Of a stretch of DNA of 51,508 bases, positions 8,084-16,496 are shown one piece after another. A program made the translations under genes and the position numbers. Under the pieces are notes generated by a model. The model saw only the letters and a program-made list of their open reading frames with translations, had not been told where the DNA came from and did not search any database. Every line of letters starts with the position of its first letter. Positions within the stretch are counted from its first letter, which is position 1. The DNA is from Candidatus Binataceae bacterium (GTDB taxonomy: Bacteria; Desulfobacterota; Binatia; Binatales; Binataceae). The stretch lies in contig DASXMJ010000094.1 in assembly GCA_036495685.1 (NCBI GenBank), positions 1 through 51,508 on the forward strand, given 5' to 3'.

Positions 8084-8392
8084 ATGGCGACCGCAATCAT
8101 TCCTTCACTGTTGCGAAAATTCACCAACGGCGAAGAACGGGTAACTGCTCGCGGCCGCAACGTGCGGGAATTGATCGCGGACCTGAACCGGCAGTTCCCA
8201 GGACTCGCCAGCCATCTCCTGGAAGGCGACGACCTGAAGCCATCCATTGCGGTCTCGGTCGACGGGGAGATTGGCCCGGGCGGAATAATGGAACCGATCG
8301 GGGAATCCAGCGAAGTTCACTTCCTGCCGGCGATTGGGGGCGGCAGCGGGAAACCCAAGGGGCCGCGCTTAAATTGGTCTCGATCACCGTAA
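8084..8392 (+). CDS. MoaD/ThiS-family ubiquitin-like protein
   Basis: Protein of 102 residues with the beta-grasp sulfur-carrier pattern: IPSLLRKFTNG at the start, NVRELIADLNRQFPGL in the helix, and HFLPAIGGG at the end of the fold. MoaD and ThiS normally end in Gly-Gly, whose carboxylate is thiolated to donate sulfur to molybdopterin or thiazole. Here about 14 residues follow the GGG, so it would need trimming or has another role. Its position after a molybdenum hydroxylase suggests molybdopterin supply, an inference from context. The start codon follows the U tract of a hairpin directly and no Shine-Dalgarno sequence is visible. A strong terminator follows at 8477-8508. Confidence 0.78.
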   Translation: MATAIIPSLLRKFTNGEERVTARGRNVRELIADLNRQFPGLASHLLEGDDLKPSIAVSVDGEIGPGGIMEPIGESSEVHFLPAIGGGSGKPKGPRLNWSRSP

Positions 8393-8476
8393 GGTTTTCG
8401 TTGCAAGCAGGGCCCCAATTGGGCAACAATGGAAACTGCTGGCCGGGGTTTGCCCCCCTTTTCCCGGCTGGCGATG

Positions 8477-8508
8477 GGCCGGGCGAAGTGATTCGCTCGG
8501 CCTTTTTT
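8477..8508 (+). terminator. rho-independent terminator after the MoaD-like gene
   Basis: GGCCGGGCGAA / TTCGCTCGGCC, 11 pairs including one G-T, tetraloop GTGA, then TTTTTT. Lies 84 bp after the MoaD-like stop on the plus strand. Confidence 0.88.
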
Positions 8509-8603
8509 GGTGGCCGCGACTTCGCCGGAGTTCAACCCAGCGGTTGCCGCAATGCTGTGGATCCCGCAGACCAGGTGCCGGATGGGAGGCTGGGCGAACC
8601 GGG

Positions 8604-9002
8604 TTAACTCATAAAGACTTCGCGGACGTGATTGGTGTCATTATACTCGCGGATTTGTCCGATCTGGTCGCCATCGAATCGGAAATAGAAGTGATACCGA
8701 TTGGCGTACTTCTTTCCGTTTCCCGCCGTGGTATCTGATTCGGCTTGGATCGCGACGTGGTTAGCTTCCGCGATGACGGTATGGAATTTCAGGTTGAGCC
8801 CGTTGGGGAACATCTGCTTCAGGGTGACCGGCAGGCCCTTGAGGAGCGTATCTTTGCCCCTGATCGGGGCAACGCCCGGCAGGTGACCCATCACTTCGAA
8901 CTCGACATCGTTGGCGAGCAGGCCCTCCAACGTCTTCGGATCGGGCTTGTCGAGGTTTTTGAGAAACGTGAGGGCGCGGTCCTTTTGTTCTTGAAGATTC
9001 AT
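8604..9002 (-). CDS. SnoaL-like / NTF2-like protein
   Basis: Protein of 132 residues with the small alpha+beta barrel pattern of the SnoaL-like superfamily. An N-terminal helix is followed by FEVMGHLPGVAPIRGKDTL and a C-terminal beta sheet with NRYHFYFRFDGDQIGQIREYND. Members include polyketide cyclases, steroid isomerases and many uncharacterised proteins; the catalytic role here cannot be assigned. AGGAG lies about 9 bases before the ATG. It follows the universal stress protein gene by 27 bp on the same strand, so the two are probably co-transcribed. Confidence 0.75.
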   Translation of the reverse strand: MNLQEQKDRALTFLKNLDKPDPKTLEGLLANDVEFEVMGHLPGVAPIRGKDTLLKGLPVTLKQMFPNGLNLKFHTVIAEANHVAIQAESDTTAGNGKKYANRYHFYFRFDGDQIGQIREYNDTNHVREVFMS

Positions 9003-9029
9003 TGAAATTCTCCTGTTGGGACGGTGACG

Positions 9030-9470
9030 CTATTCCCGGCGGGTTTTCAGTACCAGCACGGAGCAGGGGGAATTGCGCACCAGTTTTTCGGTCACGCCGC
9101 CGATGAGGGCATAATCAGATCCCGAGTGACCGAACGCTGGCAGCACGATCAGATCGACATTGTTTTGCTTCGCGTATTCGACCAGCTTCGCAGCGGGTGG
9201 CCCTAGGAGGACCGCGGTGCTTACTTTGTCGGAGTCTCCCAGCTCGTCCTTTTTGAGACGGGCCAGTTCTTCTTCCGCCTGCTCCTCCATGGCGGTTTCA
9301 CGTGCGAGTTCTCTGCTGCCCTCTACGATGGTGAAATGCTGTCCCACGACGTGAACGATATGCAGCTCACCGTTGACATCGCGGGTGAGTTCCCAGGCGT
9401 TGCGTAACGCCTCGGCCGAATGCTCCGAGAAGTCAAGCGGGGCCAGTACCTTCTTTACGTTTTGAATCAT
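9030..9470 (-). CDS. universal stress protein (UspA family)
   Basis: Single-domain UspA protein of 146 residues. It opens with KKVLAPLDFSEHSAEAL, and near the C-terminus GHSGSDYALIGGVTEKLV matches the G-x2-G-x9-G nucleotide-binding loop of ATP-binding Usp proteins. It is followed by the usual CSVLVLKTR strand. GGAGG lies 5 bases before the ATG. Such proteins help survival under starvation or oxidative stress by mechanisms that differ among members. Divergent from the alcohol dehydrogenase gene, sharing a 129-bp upstream region. Confidence 0.9.
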   Translation of the reverse strand: MIQNVKKVLAPLDFSEHSAEALRNAWELTRDVNGELHIVHVVGQHFTIVEGSRELARETAMEEQAEEELARLKKDELGDSDKVSTAVLLGPPAAKLVEYAKQNNVDLIVLPAFGHSGSDYALIGGVTEKLVRNSPCSVLVLKTRRE

Positions 9471-9599
9471 GACACCTCCGGAATTCTTGCACTTAACATG
9501 GTATTCGCGGCGGCTGCAAACCCGAACCCTTCCGTGCGATTATCACGTCGGTTGCAAGGGCGGCACGATTAGCTCCGCTTGCGGAAGAGGCATCCAAGG

Positions 9600-10655
9600 A
9601 TGAAAGCGACTGTCTTCCACGGCCCGCGCGACGTTCGCGTCGAGACCGTCCCTGATCCGATTGTTAAGTCGCCGACCGACGCGATCGTACGAATTACCCG
9701 CGCGGCGATATGCGGTTCCGACCTGCATTCCTATCACGGCAATCAGCCAGTTGTTCCGGGCTTCGTGCTCGGGCATGAAGGGGTCGGCGTGGTGGAGGAG
9801 ATCGGGAAGGCGGTCGGGCACCTGAAGAAGGGTCAACGCGTGGTGGTCGCAGGCGCGGTAGCGTGCGGCCAGTGTTTCTTCTGCCGGCGCGGCCAGGTCG
9901 CACAATGTTCCGTGAGTGGCGCTGCAGTTTTCGGCTACGGCAAAAATTTTGCCGGCACCTTCGGAGAAATAGGCGGAGAACAGGCGGAGGCGGTGACCGT
10001 ACCGCTGGCCGACTACACTTGTTATGCGTTGCCCGACTCGATTTCAGATGAGGCGGCGATATTTCTGGCCGACATACTGCCGACCGGATATTTCGGCGCA
10101 CTCAACGGCGACATCCGCCCGGGCGACACGGTGGCGATTTTCGGGTGTGGGCCGGTGGGGCTTTGTGCGATCATTGCGGCGCAGCTTTTCGGACCCGCCG
10201 AAGTCATCGCGGTCGATAACTTTCCCTACCGCCTCGCATTGGCGCGCAAGCTCGGCGCGAGCGCGGTGAAAGTCGAAGACGCGCAAAACACCATCCTCGA
10301 TCACACGGAGGGACGCGGGGCCGATGTCGCGATCGAAGCGGTCGGCCACATCTCCGCTCTCGAAGCTGCCTTTCAGGCGGTGCGCGGCGGCGGGACGCTC
10401 TCGATGGTGGGGGTGATAAGCGACCCGGCGATCAGTTTTCCGATGATGCAGGCGTTCATGAAGGACCTGACGTTCCGTACCGGGCTCGCGAATATCCGCA
10501 GCAACATCCCGCATCTCGCCAAACTCATCGAGCGCGCCAAAATCGATCCCCGTCCAATCATCAGCCACACGCTTGCGCTCGACGAAACGCCCTATGGCTA
10601 CAAGATTTTCGATGCGCGCACCGAAGGCGCGCTTAAAGTGTTGATCAAACCCTGA
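9600..10655 (+). CDS. zinc-dependent alcohol dehydrogenase (MDR family)
   Basis: Medium-chain dehydrogenase/reductase of 351 residues. Catalytic zinc ligands are C38 and the GHE at 58-60. Structural zinc cysteines are C89, C92, C95 and C103 (CGQCFFC and a following C). The Rossmann motif is IFGCGPVGLC near residue 180. It should oxidise an alcohol or polyol with NAD(P), but the substrate is not readable from sequence. ATG 9600 is chosen over an upstream start because the family begins MKA-V; purine-rich GGAAGAGG lies 9 bases upstream. The enoyl-CoA hydratase gene starts 19 bp after its stop, so the pair is likely an operon. Confidence 0.9.
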   Translation: MKATVFHGPRDVRVETVPDPIVKSPTDAIVRITRAAICGSDLHSYHGNQPVVPGFVLGHEGVGVVEEIGKAVGHLKKGQRVVVAGAVACGQCFFCRRGQVAQCSVSGAAVFGYGKNFAGTFGEIGGEQAEAVTVPLADYTCYALPDSISDEAAIFLADILPTGYFGALNGDIRPGDTVAIFGCGPVGLCAIIAAQLFGPAEVIAVDNFPYRLALARKLGASAVKVEDAQNTILDHTEGRGADVAIEAVGHISALEAAFQAVRGGGTLSMVGVISDPAISFPMMQAFMKDLTFRTGLANIRSNIPHLAKLIERAKIDPRPIISHTLALDETPYGYKIFDARTEGALKVLIKP

Positions 10656-10674
10656 TGTTTAGGAGCCCCGCGCA

Positions 10675-11484
10675 ATGGCTGAAGAACTAGTCAAAAGCAG
10701 AATCGAAGGTGAACTCGCGTATATCGCGCTCAACCGGCCGGAGAAGCGCAACGCGGTAAGTGGTGCGATGCTGGAGGCGCTGCCGCGCGCGCTTATGGAG
10801 GTGAGCCGCGCGGAGGTCCGCGCGGTGATTCTGTACGGCGAGGGCGAAGTCTTCTCGGCTGGAATAGATTTCAAATCGCTCACCGGCGATACCGGAGCGT
10901 CGTCGGGAGCGAACGGTGGGCCTGATCTGGCCCGCTTTCGGCATTTCGTTGGCGAATCGCAGGCCGCGCTCAATCGCATCGAATCGATCGAGAAGCCGGT
11001 CATCGGCGCGATCCATGGTTACGCGGGAGGCCTGGGCCTCGAGATCGCACTGGCCTGCGACGCTCGGATCGTAGCCAAAGGAACCCGCCTGGGCATGCCT
11101 GAGGTCCGGGTTGGCCTGGTGCCTGACGTGGGCGGAACCACGCGGCTTGCGCGCACGGTTGGTTATGCGCGTGCGAAGGAATTGATCATGACGGCGCGAC
11201 TGGTCGATGCCGACGAGGCCGAGCGCATCGGGCTGGTGAACCGGGTGGTGGCGCCTGGCAGCCATATCGTGGCCGCGGAAGAACTGGCCCGCGAGATGGC
11301 ACGTAACGCTCCGGCGGCGGTGGGCCTGGCGAAACGGATCATCGACCGCGGCTACGGTCTGGACAAAATGACGTTCATGGAGCTGGAGATCCTCGCGCAG
11401 AGCTCGTTGCTCATGACCGAGGATTTTCGCGAGGGCGCCCGGGCGCTGGCCGAGCGTCGCGAGCCCAGATTCAAGGGCCGCTGA
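10675..11484 (+). CDS. enoyl-CoA hydratase/isomerase family protein
   Basis: Crotonase-fold protein of 269 residues. The oxyanion-hole segments are FSAGIDFKSL and HGYAGGLGLEIALACD. Both glutamates used for water addition in classic hydratases have counterparts, in GLEIA and in MPEVRVG. Hydration of a trans-2-enoyl-CoA is therefore plausible, although isomerase or hydrolase activity is not excluded. AGGAG lies about 9 bases before ATG 10675. The gene follows the alcohol dehydrogenase in one transcription unit. Its last 14 bases overlap the end of the convergent aldose epimerase gene. Confidence 0.9.
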   Translation: MAEELVKSRIEGELAYIALNRPEKRNAVSGAMLEALPRALMEVSRAEVRAVILYGEGEVFSAGIDFKSLTGDTGASSGANGGPDLARFRHFVGESQAALNRIESIEKPVIGAIHGYAGGLGLEIALACDARIVAKGTRLGMPEVRVGLVPDVGGTTRLARTVGYARAKELIMTARLVDADEAERIGLVNRVVAPGSHIVAAEELAREMARNAPAAVGLAKRIIDRGYGLDKMTFMELEILAQSSLLMTEDFREGARALAERREPRFKGR

Positions 11485-12424
11485 GGCGAATCTCGAAGCC
11501 GGTCTCGAACGACGCGCCCGGCCCAAGCACCCGCAGGCCAGACCCGATTCCGCGCGCCGCCATGTTGAAAGCATCGGGCGCGCAAGTATACGGCTCGAGT
11601 GCAACTACCTGATGATCCGGCGGCGCAAACACCACGAACTCGCCGAACTCCGCGTCCACGCGAACTTCGATGGCGGTTCGATTGGCGGGGTTCACCAGTG
11701 TGGCGCAGGGAGCTGCAAGGTCACGCGCAGGATCGAGATGAAACGCGTCGTCGTAGCTGCCATCGGTGAGCCTCTGCGGCTTGCGCAAATCGAACCTGCC
11801 GGCCATGGCAAGGGGTGACCCGGTCGGAATCATCTTCTCGTCGAGCGGCCAGCGGGAGATAGCCGGTGGCACCTGCACGGTCAGGTCCGCGCGCGTGCCG
11901 GCGCCGCCCAGAGGAGCATGAAAATAAGGATGCGCCCCGAAGCCGAAGGGCATCGCGAGGTCCCCGGTGTTGCGCGCCCGGGCGCGAACCCGGAGCCCAT
12001 TGCCGACTTCGTAGTCAACCTCCAGAAGGAATTGGTAGGGCCAGTAGCGCTTAAGCTCCGCGTTCGACGACGAGTCGAGTTCGGTATGCACATAGTACGG
12101 GCCGCGACGGACAACGCGAAAGGCACAGTTCCAGGTGAGACCGTGAATCGCATGACCGTGCGCCGGTTCATTGATGGGCAGTCGAATTTCCCTTCCGTCG
12201 AAGTGGAATATGCCGTTGGCTACCCGACCCGGCCAGGGAAATAGCAGAGGAATACCGCTTCGGAACGGATGCGCACGCCATACGTCGAGGTCGGGTGGGC
12301 CGGCGATTATTTCCAGCGATGCGACACGATAGTCAAAGCATTGGCATCCGGCCTCGGGAACGATCGTCGCGCGCTCGCTTTGCGCCTCGAGGGTAATGAA
12401 ATCCACGCTCCCTAGGTTAACCAA
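11471..12424 (-). CDS. aldose 1-epimerase family protein
   Basis: Protein of about 317 residues, galactose-mutarotase-like fold. HGLTW near residue 95 and HPYFHAPLGG near 170 carry the two catalytic histidines, and LEPYTCAPDAFN near the C-terminus holds the catalytic Glu. Such enzymes interconvert alpha and beta anomers of hexoses or modified sugars. No sugar-catabolic neighbours are present, so it may act in housekeeping. The start is uncertain: TTG 12424 gives the full frame without a ribosome site, while GTG 12406 has AGGGAG only one base upstream. The 3' end overlaps the convergent enoyl-CoA hydratase gene by 14 bp. Confidence 0.85.
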   Translation of the reverse strand: MVNLGSVDFITLEAQSERATIVPEAGCQCFDYRVASLEIIAGPPDLDVWRAHPFRSGIPLLFPWPGRVANGIFHFDGREIRLPINEPAHGHAIHGLTWNCAFRVVRRGPYYVHTELDSSSNAELKRYWPYQFLLEVDYEVGNGLRVRARARNTGDLAMPFGFGAHPYFHAPLGGAGTRADLTVQVPPAISRWPLDEKMIPTGSPLAMAGRFDLRKPQRLTDGSYDDAFHLDPARDLAAPCATLVNPANRTAIEVRVDAEFGEFVVFAPPDHQVVALEPYTCAPDAFNMAARGIGSGLRVLGPGASFETGFEIRLSGP

Positions 12425-12565
12425 CGAGTGCGCATCTCTCTAGCGTAGACGCTGACCGTCCCAGTTGATATGCGATGCTGCCCGCCCTCGCCTGCCGCCT
12501 TGTTCAACTTTCTCGCTCGTAGACCTAACCCAACGCGCTAGAGTCATACACAGAAATAATGACGA

Positions 12566-12733
12566 GTGAATTTTCAGTCGCACGAGCTGAGGCTCTGCGA
12601 GCAACTGATCTGCATGAAACTGCGAGACGAGGCGGCTGTGCTGAGTGCGGTTGAAGAGGGACGCGCGGCGCCGGAGCCGGGACGGATTCTCGCGATCAAC
12701 CCGTACCCAGCCGGCGCTGCGGTTCAAAGTTAG
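12566..12733 (+). CDS. candidate small ORF, hypothetical
   Basis: Open frame of 55 residues from GTG 12566 to TAG 12731-12733. It begins MNFQSHELRLCEQLICMKLR and ends in a Gly/Pro/Ala-rich tail. The first half would form an amphipathic helix. No family is recognised and no clear ribosome site is visible, so it may be chance. It overlaps the end of the convergent RRM gene by 4 bases and is the only content I can suggest for the 305-bp interval after the aldose epimerase gene. Confidence 0.3.
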   Translation: MNFQSHELRLCEQLICMKLRDEAAVLSAVEEGRAAPEPGRILAINPYPAGAAVQS

Positions 12734-13014
12734 TCGCGATCCCGCGGGCCTCCTCGCCGATCATTATTTCTTGCTTGAGCCTCGTTAACGCGGATCGGAC
12801 GCCCCTTAATATCTCTGCCGTTCAGTTTCTTTATCGCCGCCTCCGCAGCTTCATCGGAGGCCATCTCAACGAAACCAAACCCTCTCGAGCGATTAGTCGC
12901 TCGATCGATTATGACCTGGGAGCTGTCGACTTTACCTGCTTCTGAAAATGCATCCTGCAGGTCCTGATCAGTCACAGTCCAAGCCAGGTTCCCGACATAC
13001 AATCTGCGACCCAT
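12730..13014 (-). CDS. RRM-domain RNA-binding protein
   Basis: Single RNA-recognition-motif protein of 94 residues, typical of the small glycine-poor bacterial RRM proteins. RNP2 is LYVGNL at 5-10 and RNP1 is RGFGFVEM near 45-52, both with their RNA-stacking aromatics. A short Arg/Asp-rich tail follows. It binds single-stranded RNA; in cyanobacteria and other bacteria such proteins are cold- or stress-responsive, but that is not shown here. ATG 13014 has GGGAG about 6 bases upstream; the longer frame from 13038 adds an unsupported extension. A long gene-poor region lies upstream. Confidence 0.92.
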   Translation of the reverse strand: MGRRLYVGNLAWTVTDQDLQDAFSEAGKVDSSQVIIDRATNRSRGFGFVEMASDEAAEAAIKKLNGRDIKGRPIRVNEAQARNNDRRGGPRDRD

Positions 13015-13740
13015 TACCTTCTCCCTGGCGACCTCCAAACTCTTCGCCCGCGCGCAAGACAGTTCACACGCTCCTTATCGCGAATTCGGAATTGTGTTCG
13101 CAGTCGCGCAGTCGGCGGGCAAGTCTCAGTGGCACGCACCTTTCGAAATTTGGCTGTCGTTATAGCACCGGAATCGTCTTAAATACAGGCACGAAATGCA
13201 GGGTGAGCTTGCGCTTGCATTGACTGCAAGTTGATGAGTGCAACCGACTGCGAGAGGTCTCGGGTCTGAGTGGCCGCGTCAGTCGCAGAAGACTGAAGGG
13301 AGCGCACGTAAGCAACGAATTTCTCCAAAAAGACGAACACTGCCTCTAAGAACGCTGTTCTAAACGACTTGTTGAGAGACTTATCGTAAAAGCCGCTCGG
13401 TTCAGGTCAGGGCGCTCGTTTGGTGAATCGCAGCGTTGGCCTGTGGCACCCCAGCCGGTCTGCAACCTCAAAGAAGTCAGCTGCTGGAGCAGCATCAAAA
13501 ACTCAAGAGCATCATGGGTATTTTCGCGCTTTTCGCAACTCTGCGACTTGATGCGAAAATACAATTTATGATTGTCCGCTACCCAGTTAACAAAACCAAA
13601 AAAGTAGGTACATCGATCTAACAGTATTCGAGCGGAAAATCCCGGTCGGTAGCTAGTACCAAACGGACGGCTTGTAGTCACGTGACCGATTATGTAGGTT
13701 GAAATTGACTTTCGGGTCGGTTTCGTAAAGGAGTGAGTTA
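13015..13740. other. 726-bp gene-poor region with structured elements
   Basis: No reading frame here is convincing; those present are short, have poor codon usage and lack ribosome sites. Composition is more AT-rich than the surroundings, especially 13500-13620. Small dyads seen are CTTGCA/TGCAAG at 13214-13230 (5-base loop) and the palindrome GTCACGTGAC at 13677-13686, plus the longer element listed at 13518-13562. The region probably holds promoters for the divergent RRM and basic-protein genes and may encode a small RNA. Confidence 0.45.
13518..13562. ncRNA. nested inverted repeat, candidate structured RNA element
   Basis: Outer perfect 10-bp arms GTATTTTCGC (13518-13527) and GCGAAAATAC (13553-13562) enclose an inner hairpin TCGCA-ACTC-TGCGA (13533-13546). 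The nested form would fold on either strand. No U tract follows, so it is not a simple terminator. It could be part of a small RNA or a cis-regulatory leader of the gene starting at 13741. The ncRNA label is tentative. Confidence 0.35.
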
Positions 13741-14142
13741 ATGCCGCGTACTAGTCTAGGTGGAGTAACTTCAGCTTTTGAACGTATACAGCGCCAAGCT
13801 CGAACAGTACTTGGAGGCCTCCGGGGACAGATTCGCGCCAAGGAGAATGAACTCCTACGCCTCAAACAGGAAGAGGCGCGCCTTAGCCACCTGCTGGGAG
13901 GCAGCGGCAAGGCAGGACAACCAGCGAGGGCGGCGGCGGCCCCGGCTGGTGGCGGGGGACGTGGACGAATCAACTGGCGTGAAGTGCTGAAGCAGATGCC
14001 CAAGCAGTTCAAGGCTTCCGATGTTCGAAGAGTGCGCGGGCTCAAGAGCAAACGTCCGTCAGAGATCTTCGCCGCGATCACACGCTGGATCGACGCGGAT
14101 CTGGCCAAGCGCAAGAAGCGCGGAATCTACGAGCGAAGCTAA
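13741..14142 (+). CDS. basic protein with coiled coil and winged-helix-like C-terminus
   Basis: Protein of 133 residues, not assigned to a named family. Residues about 10-60 are a predicted coiled coil (RQARTVLGGLRGQIRAKENE, then LLRLKQEEARLSHLL). A Gly/Ala-rich linker spans about 60-80. The basic C-terminal region has INWREVLKQMPKQFKASDV and ends ITRWIDADLAKRKKRGIYER. That ending resembles the wing of small winged-helix DNA-binding domains, where K-x-x-R-G-x-Y packs on the sheet. A dimeric DNA-binding or nucleoid-associated role is inferred. AAGGAG lies 8 bases before ATG 13741, so the start is secure. It stands alone, downstream of the structured gene-poor region. Confidence 0.7.
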   Translation: MPRTSLGGVTSAFERIQRQARTVLGGLRGQIRAKENELLRLKQEEARLSHLLGGSGKAGQPARAAAAPAGGGGRGRINWREVLKQMPKQFKASDVRRVRGLKSKRPSEIFAAITRWIDADLAKRKKRGIYERS

Positions 14143-14299
14143 GACCTTGTGATTCTTCTGAGTATTTCCTGACTACCTCGAAAACCAACCGGTGGGCGGT
14201 GACGAACTTGTCGCTCTTGTTCCCTATCTGGCGATCTCACGGTAGCGCCTGAACCGGCTATTCTGACAGGACAATTTCCTCGCCAACTCTTCTTAGTTC

Positions 14300-15334
14300 A
14301 TGGCAGTCAAGACCATCGAATGGCGTGCCGATACGGTCAGGATGATCGATCAACGATTGCTCCCGACGCGAGAGGTAATACGTATCTATCGGGACTTTCG
14401 AGGGGTTGCTGGTGCCATTCGCACGATGGTCATTCGCGGCGCTCCCGCGATCGGGGTCGCGGCGGCGATGGGAGTCGCTCTCGGTCTCAAGGGTTTCCGC
14501 GGCGAGAATGCCTTGAAACGGTTTGCGCTGGTGGCAAAAACCCTACGCTCCACCCGTCCCACTGCGGTCAACCTCGCGTGGGCGGTAGAGCGGATGCACC
14601 GGGTGCTCGAAGCAAATCTGGCCCTTGACGAACCAGCGCTGTTCCGCAGATTGCGCGAAGAGGCGATTTCGATCTACCAGGAAGACCTGGCGGCCAATCG
14701 TTCACTAGGCCGCTACGGCGCCGAACTCCTGGACGATCCCGCCGCGGTGCTCACGCATTGCAATGCAGGAGCTCTTGCGACGGCGGGCTACGGCACCGCG
14801 CTGGGAGTAGTTCGCGCTGCACGCGAGGCGGGTAAGACCATCGAGGTGTATGCAGATGAGACTCGGCCCTTTCTGCAGGGTTCGCGCCTGACCGCGTGGG
14901 AGCTTCGCAAAGATCACATCCCGGTAACTGTGATTGCCGACAACATGGCCGCTACGGTCTTGTCCCAGGGCCGTGTGAACTGTGTCATCGTTGGTACGGA
15001 CCGCACCGCGGCCAACGGTGATGTAGCCAACAAGATCGGTACCTATCCGCTCGCGGTGATGGCACGCCGTCACGGGGTGCCCTTCTATGTTGCTGCGCCG
15101 CTGTCGTCGGTCGATTTAGAGTGTGCTTCCGGCGAGGCGATTCCAATCGAGCAACGCAGTCCCAAGGAGATAATCGAGTTCTCCGGAAAACGGGTAGCTC
15201 CGAAAGGAGTAGCGGTTTTCAATCCGGCATTCGATGTAACTCCAGCCGAGTTGGTAAGCGCGATCATCACTGAGCGCGGCGTTGCGCGCGCCCCCTATCG
15301 CGAGAGTTTGCGCGCTCTCAAGGAGAGCAGCTGA
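14300..15334 (+). CDS. mtnA: S-methyl-5-thioribose-1-phosphate isomerase
   Basis: Protein of 344 residues, full length for MtnA, which converts 5-methylthioribose 1-phosphate to the ribulose form in methionine salvage. Visible motifs are IRGAPAIGVAAA near residue 50, THCNAGALATAGYGTALGV near 155 with the catalytic Cys, DETRPFLQGSRLTAWEL near 190, and IVGTDRTAANGDVANKIGTY near 235 with the catalytic Asp. The related eIF2B alpha subunits lack this full set. No other methionine-salvage gene is nearby. No Shine-Dalgarno is obvious before ATG 14300, but the N-terminal sequence fits the family from this residue. Confidence 0.95.
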   Translation: MAVKTIEWRADTVRMIDQRLLPTREVIRIYRDFRGVAGAIRTMVIRGAPAIGVAAAMGVALGLKGFRGENALKRFALVAKTLRSTRPTAVNLAWAVERMHRVLEANLALDEPALFRRLREEAISIYQEDLAANRSLGRYGAELLDDPAAVLTHCNAGALATAGYGTALGVVRAAREAGKTIEVYADETRPFLQGSRLTAWELRKDHIPVTVIADNMAATVLSQGRVNCVIVGTDRTAANGDVANKIGTYPLAVMARRHGVPFYVAAPLSSVDLECASGEAIPIEQRSPKEIIEFSGKRVAPKGVAVFNPAFDVTPAELVSAIITERGVARAPYRESLRALKESS

Positions 15335-15404
15335 CCACACCGCGGCCCGGGGAAGGAATACCCTCCTGGGGACTTAGCGTTCCGCGTGCATGTTTAATCG
15401 CGGC

Positions 15405-16413
15405 CTACTCTTCGAGATGATCCAAATACTCGGCGAGGCCATAGCCGATTTTTTCGCCCCATCGCCATTCGGTCATGCCTTCGGCGATTCGGGTTACCGT
15501 TCCGGCGCGGCGGTTGCGTAGTGGAATCATCGAGATAACTTTGCCGGTGATTGTCAGGGGTTCGTCGCTGCCGTCGGCCAGAATGACGGCTTTGATTTTT
15601 GTCGTGGAGTTTCTGTTCACCGGAGAACTCGGTCACGATTTCAACCTTACGGACAGTGAGCGTGTGCTGATTTTTGCGAGCAATGAACCCGCCCGCATGT
15701 TCACTGCCGTCACGATTGACCGTAATGCTAGCCATCGCGCCCAGCCCCTCATCGAAGTTCATCGTTAGCCATCGATAGTACTTGGGTGCCTGCCAGTAGC
15801 GGGGGCCCCAGCTGTGGTCGCGCAGACCGAGTCCGTCGAATTTATATTCGCGATCGTCAATCTTGATCGAGCCGGTCGCGCGGCCAAGTTGTTCGAAGTG
15901 ACCCTTGGCGAACTGGACACCGGGATCGCCATCGTTCCGCGGCGAGACCCATTGATCCCCCTGCCGCTCGCGCAGCTCACCACCCCAGGCGGGGGCGGTG
16001 GCCCGGTAGTCAAGTTCCAGGTGCACCCGGACAAAGGGATTGCTTTTGAACGCCTGCGCCGGTTCAACCATTTCGAGCGGATCTTTCAGGACGCAGACCT
16101 TCCCCGCATAGGTGACGCGGTGATGCTCGAACGGCTTGATAACCCGGAACTGGAGGCCGCCCGCGTCGTGCGCGTCGTTGTTATTGATTTCGGGACGCCG
16201 GAACATGAAGCCAACCGTGGCATCCGGTCGGTACAGGCAAACAGTCATTTCGGCTGCGCCCTCGTTTGGCCGATTACCCAGTCGCACAAAGCCACCGAGC
16301 CGCTGTCCGCGGTCGAAAAAGTTGTAATAGGCGCTTTCATTGAAGTTGGATTCGCCGGTGTTGGGATGCATCAAATCGTCGTGCTCGAGCAGGATAACTC
16401 TGCGCTCAGCCAT
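15405..16413 (-). pseudogene. DUF7064/DUF7065 (AttH-like) protein gene with a frameshift
   Basis: The gene starts at ATG 16413 with AAGGAG 9 bases upstream and reads about 270 family-like residues, including FFDRGQRLGGFVRLGNRPNE, DGLGLRDHSWGPRYWQ and RWLTMNFDEGLG. Past about 15625 this frame loses sense. A different minus-strand frame takes over with TKIKAVILADGSDEPLTITG and ends TEWRWGEKIGYGLAEYLD at TAG 15405-15407, the expected C-terminus. Removing one base from the run of five T at 15596-15600 would join the two parts. Either a real disabling mutation or a sequencing error. The family is lipocalin-like, of unknown enzymology, often near lipid or steroid genes. A longer frame continues to 15394 but is nonsense there. 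Confidence 0.8.
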
Positions 16414-16496
16414 TGGGTCGCTCCTTGGAGAATGGTTTAGCACATCGAATCCAAATCCGGACAGAATCCGATGAGCTCGCCGTATGTACGCACGCC

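Noticed and set aside
12440..12727. 95-residue minus-strand ORF before the RRM gene
   Set aside because: Arg-rich composition typical of an antisense shadow and no family resemblance; the plus-strand small ORF is at least as plausible.
13346..13681. 111-residue minus-strand ORF in the gene-poor region
   Set aside because: No ribosome site, low-complexity Ser/Arg/Leu-rich composition and no family resemblance; it also covers the inverted repeat.
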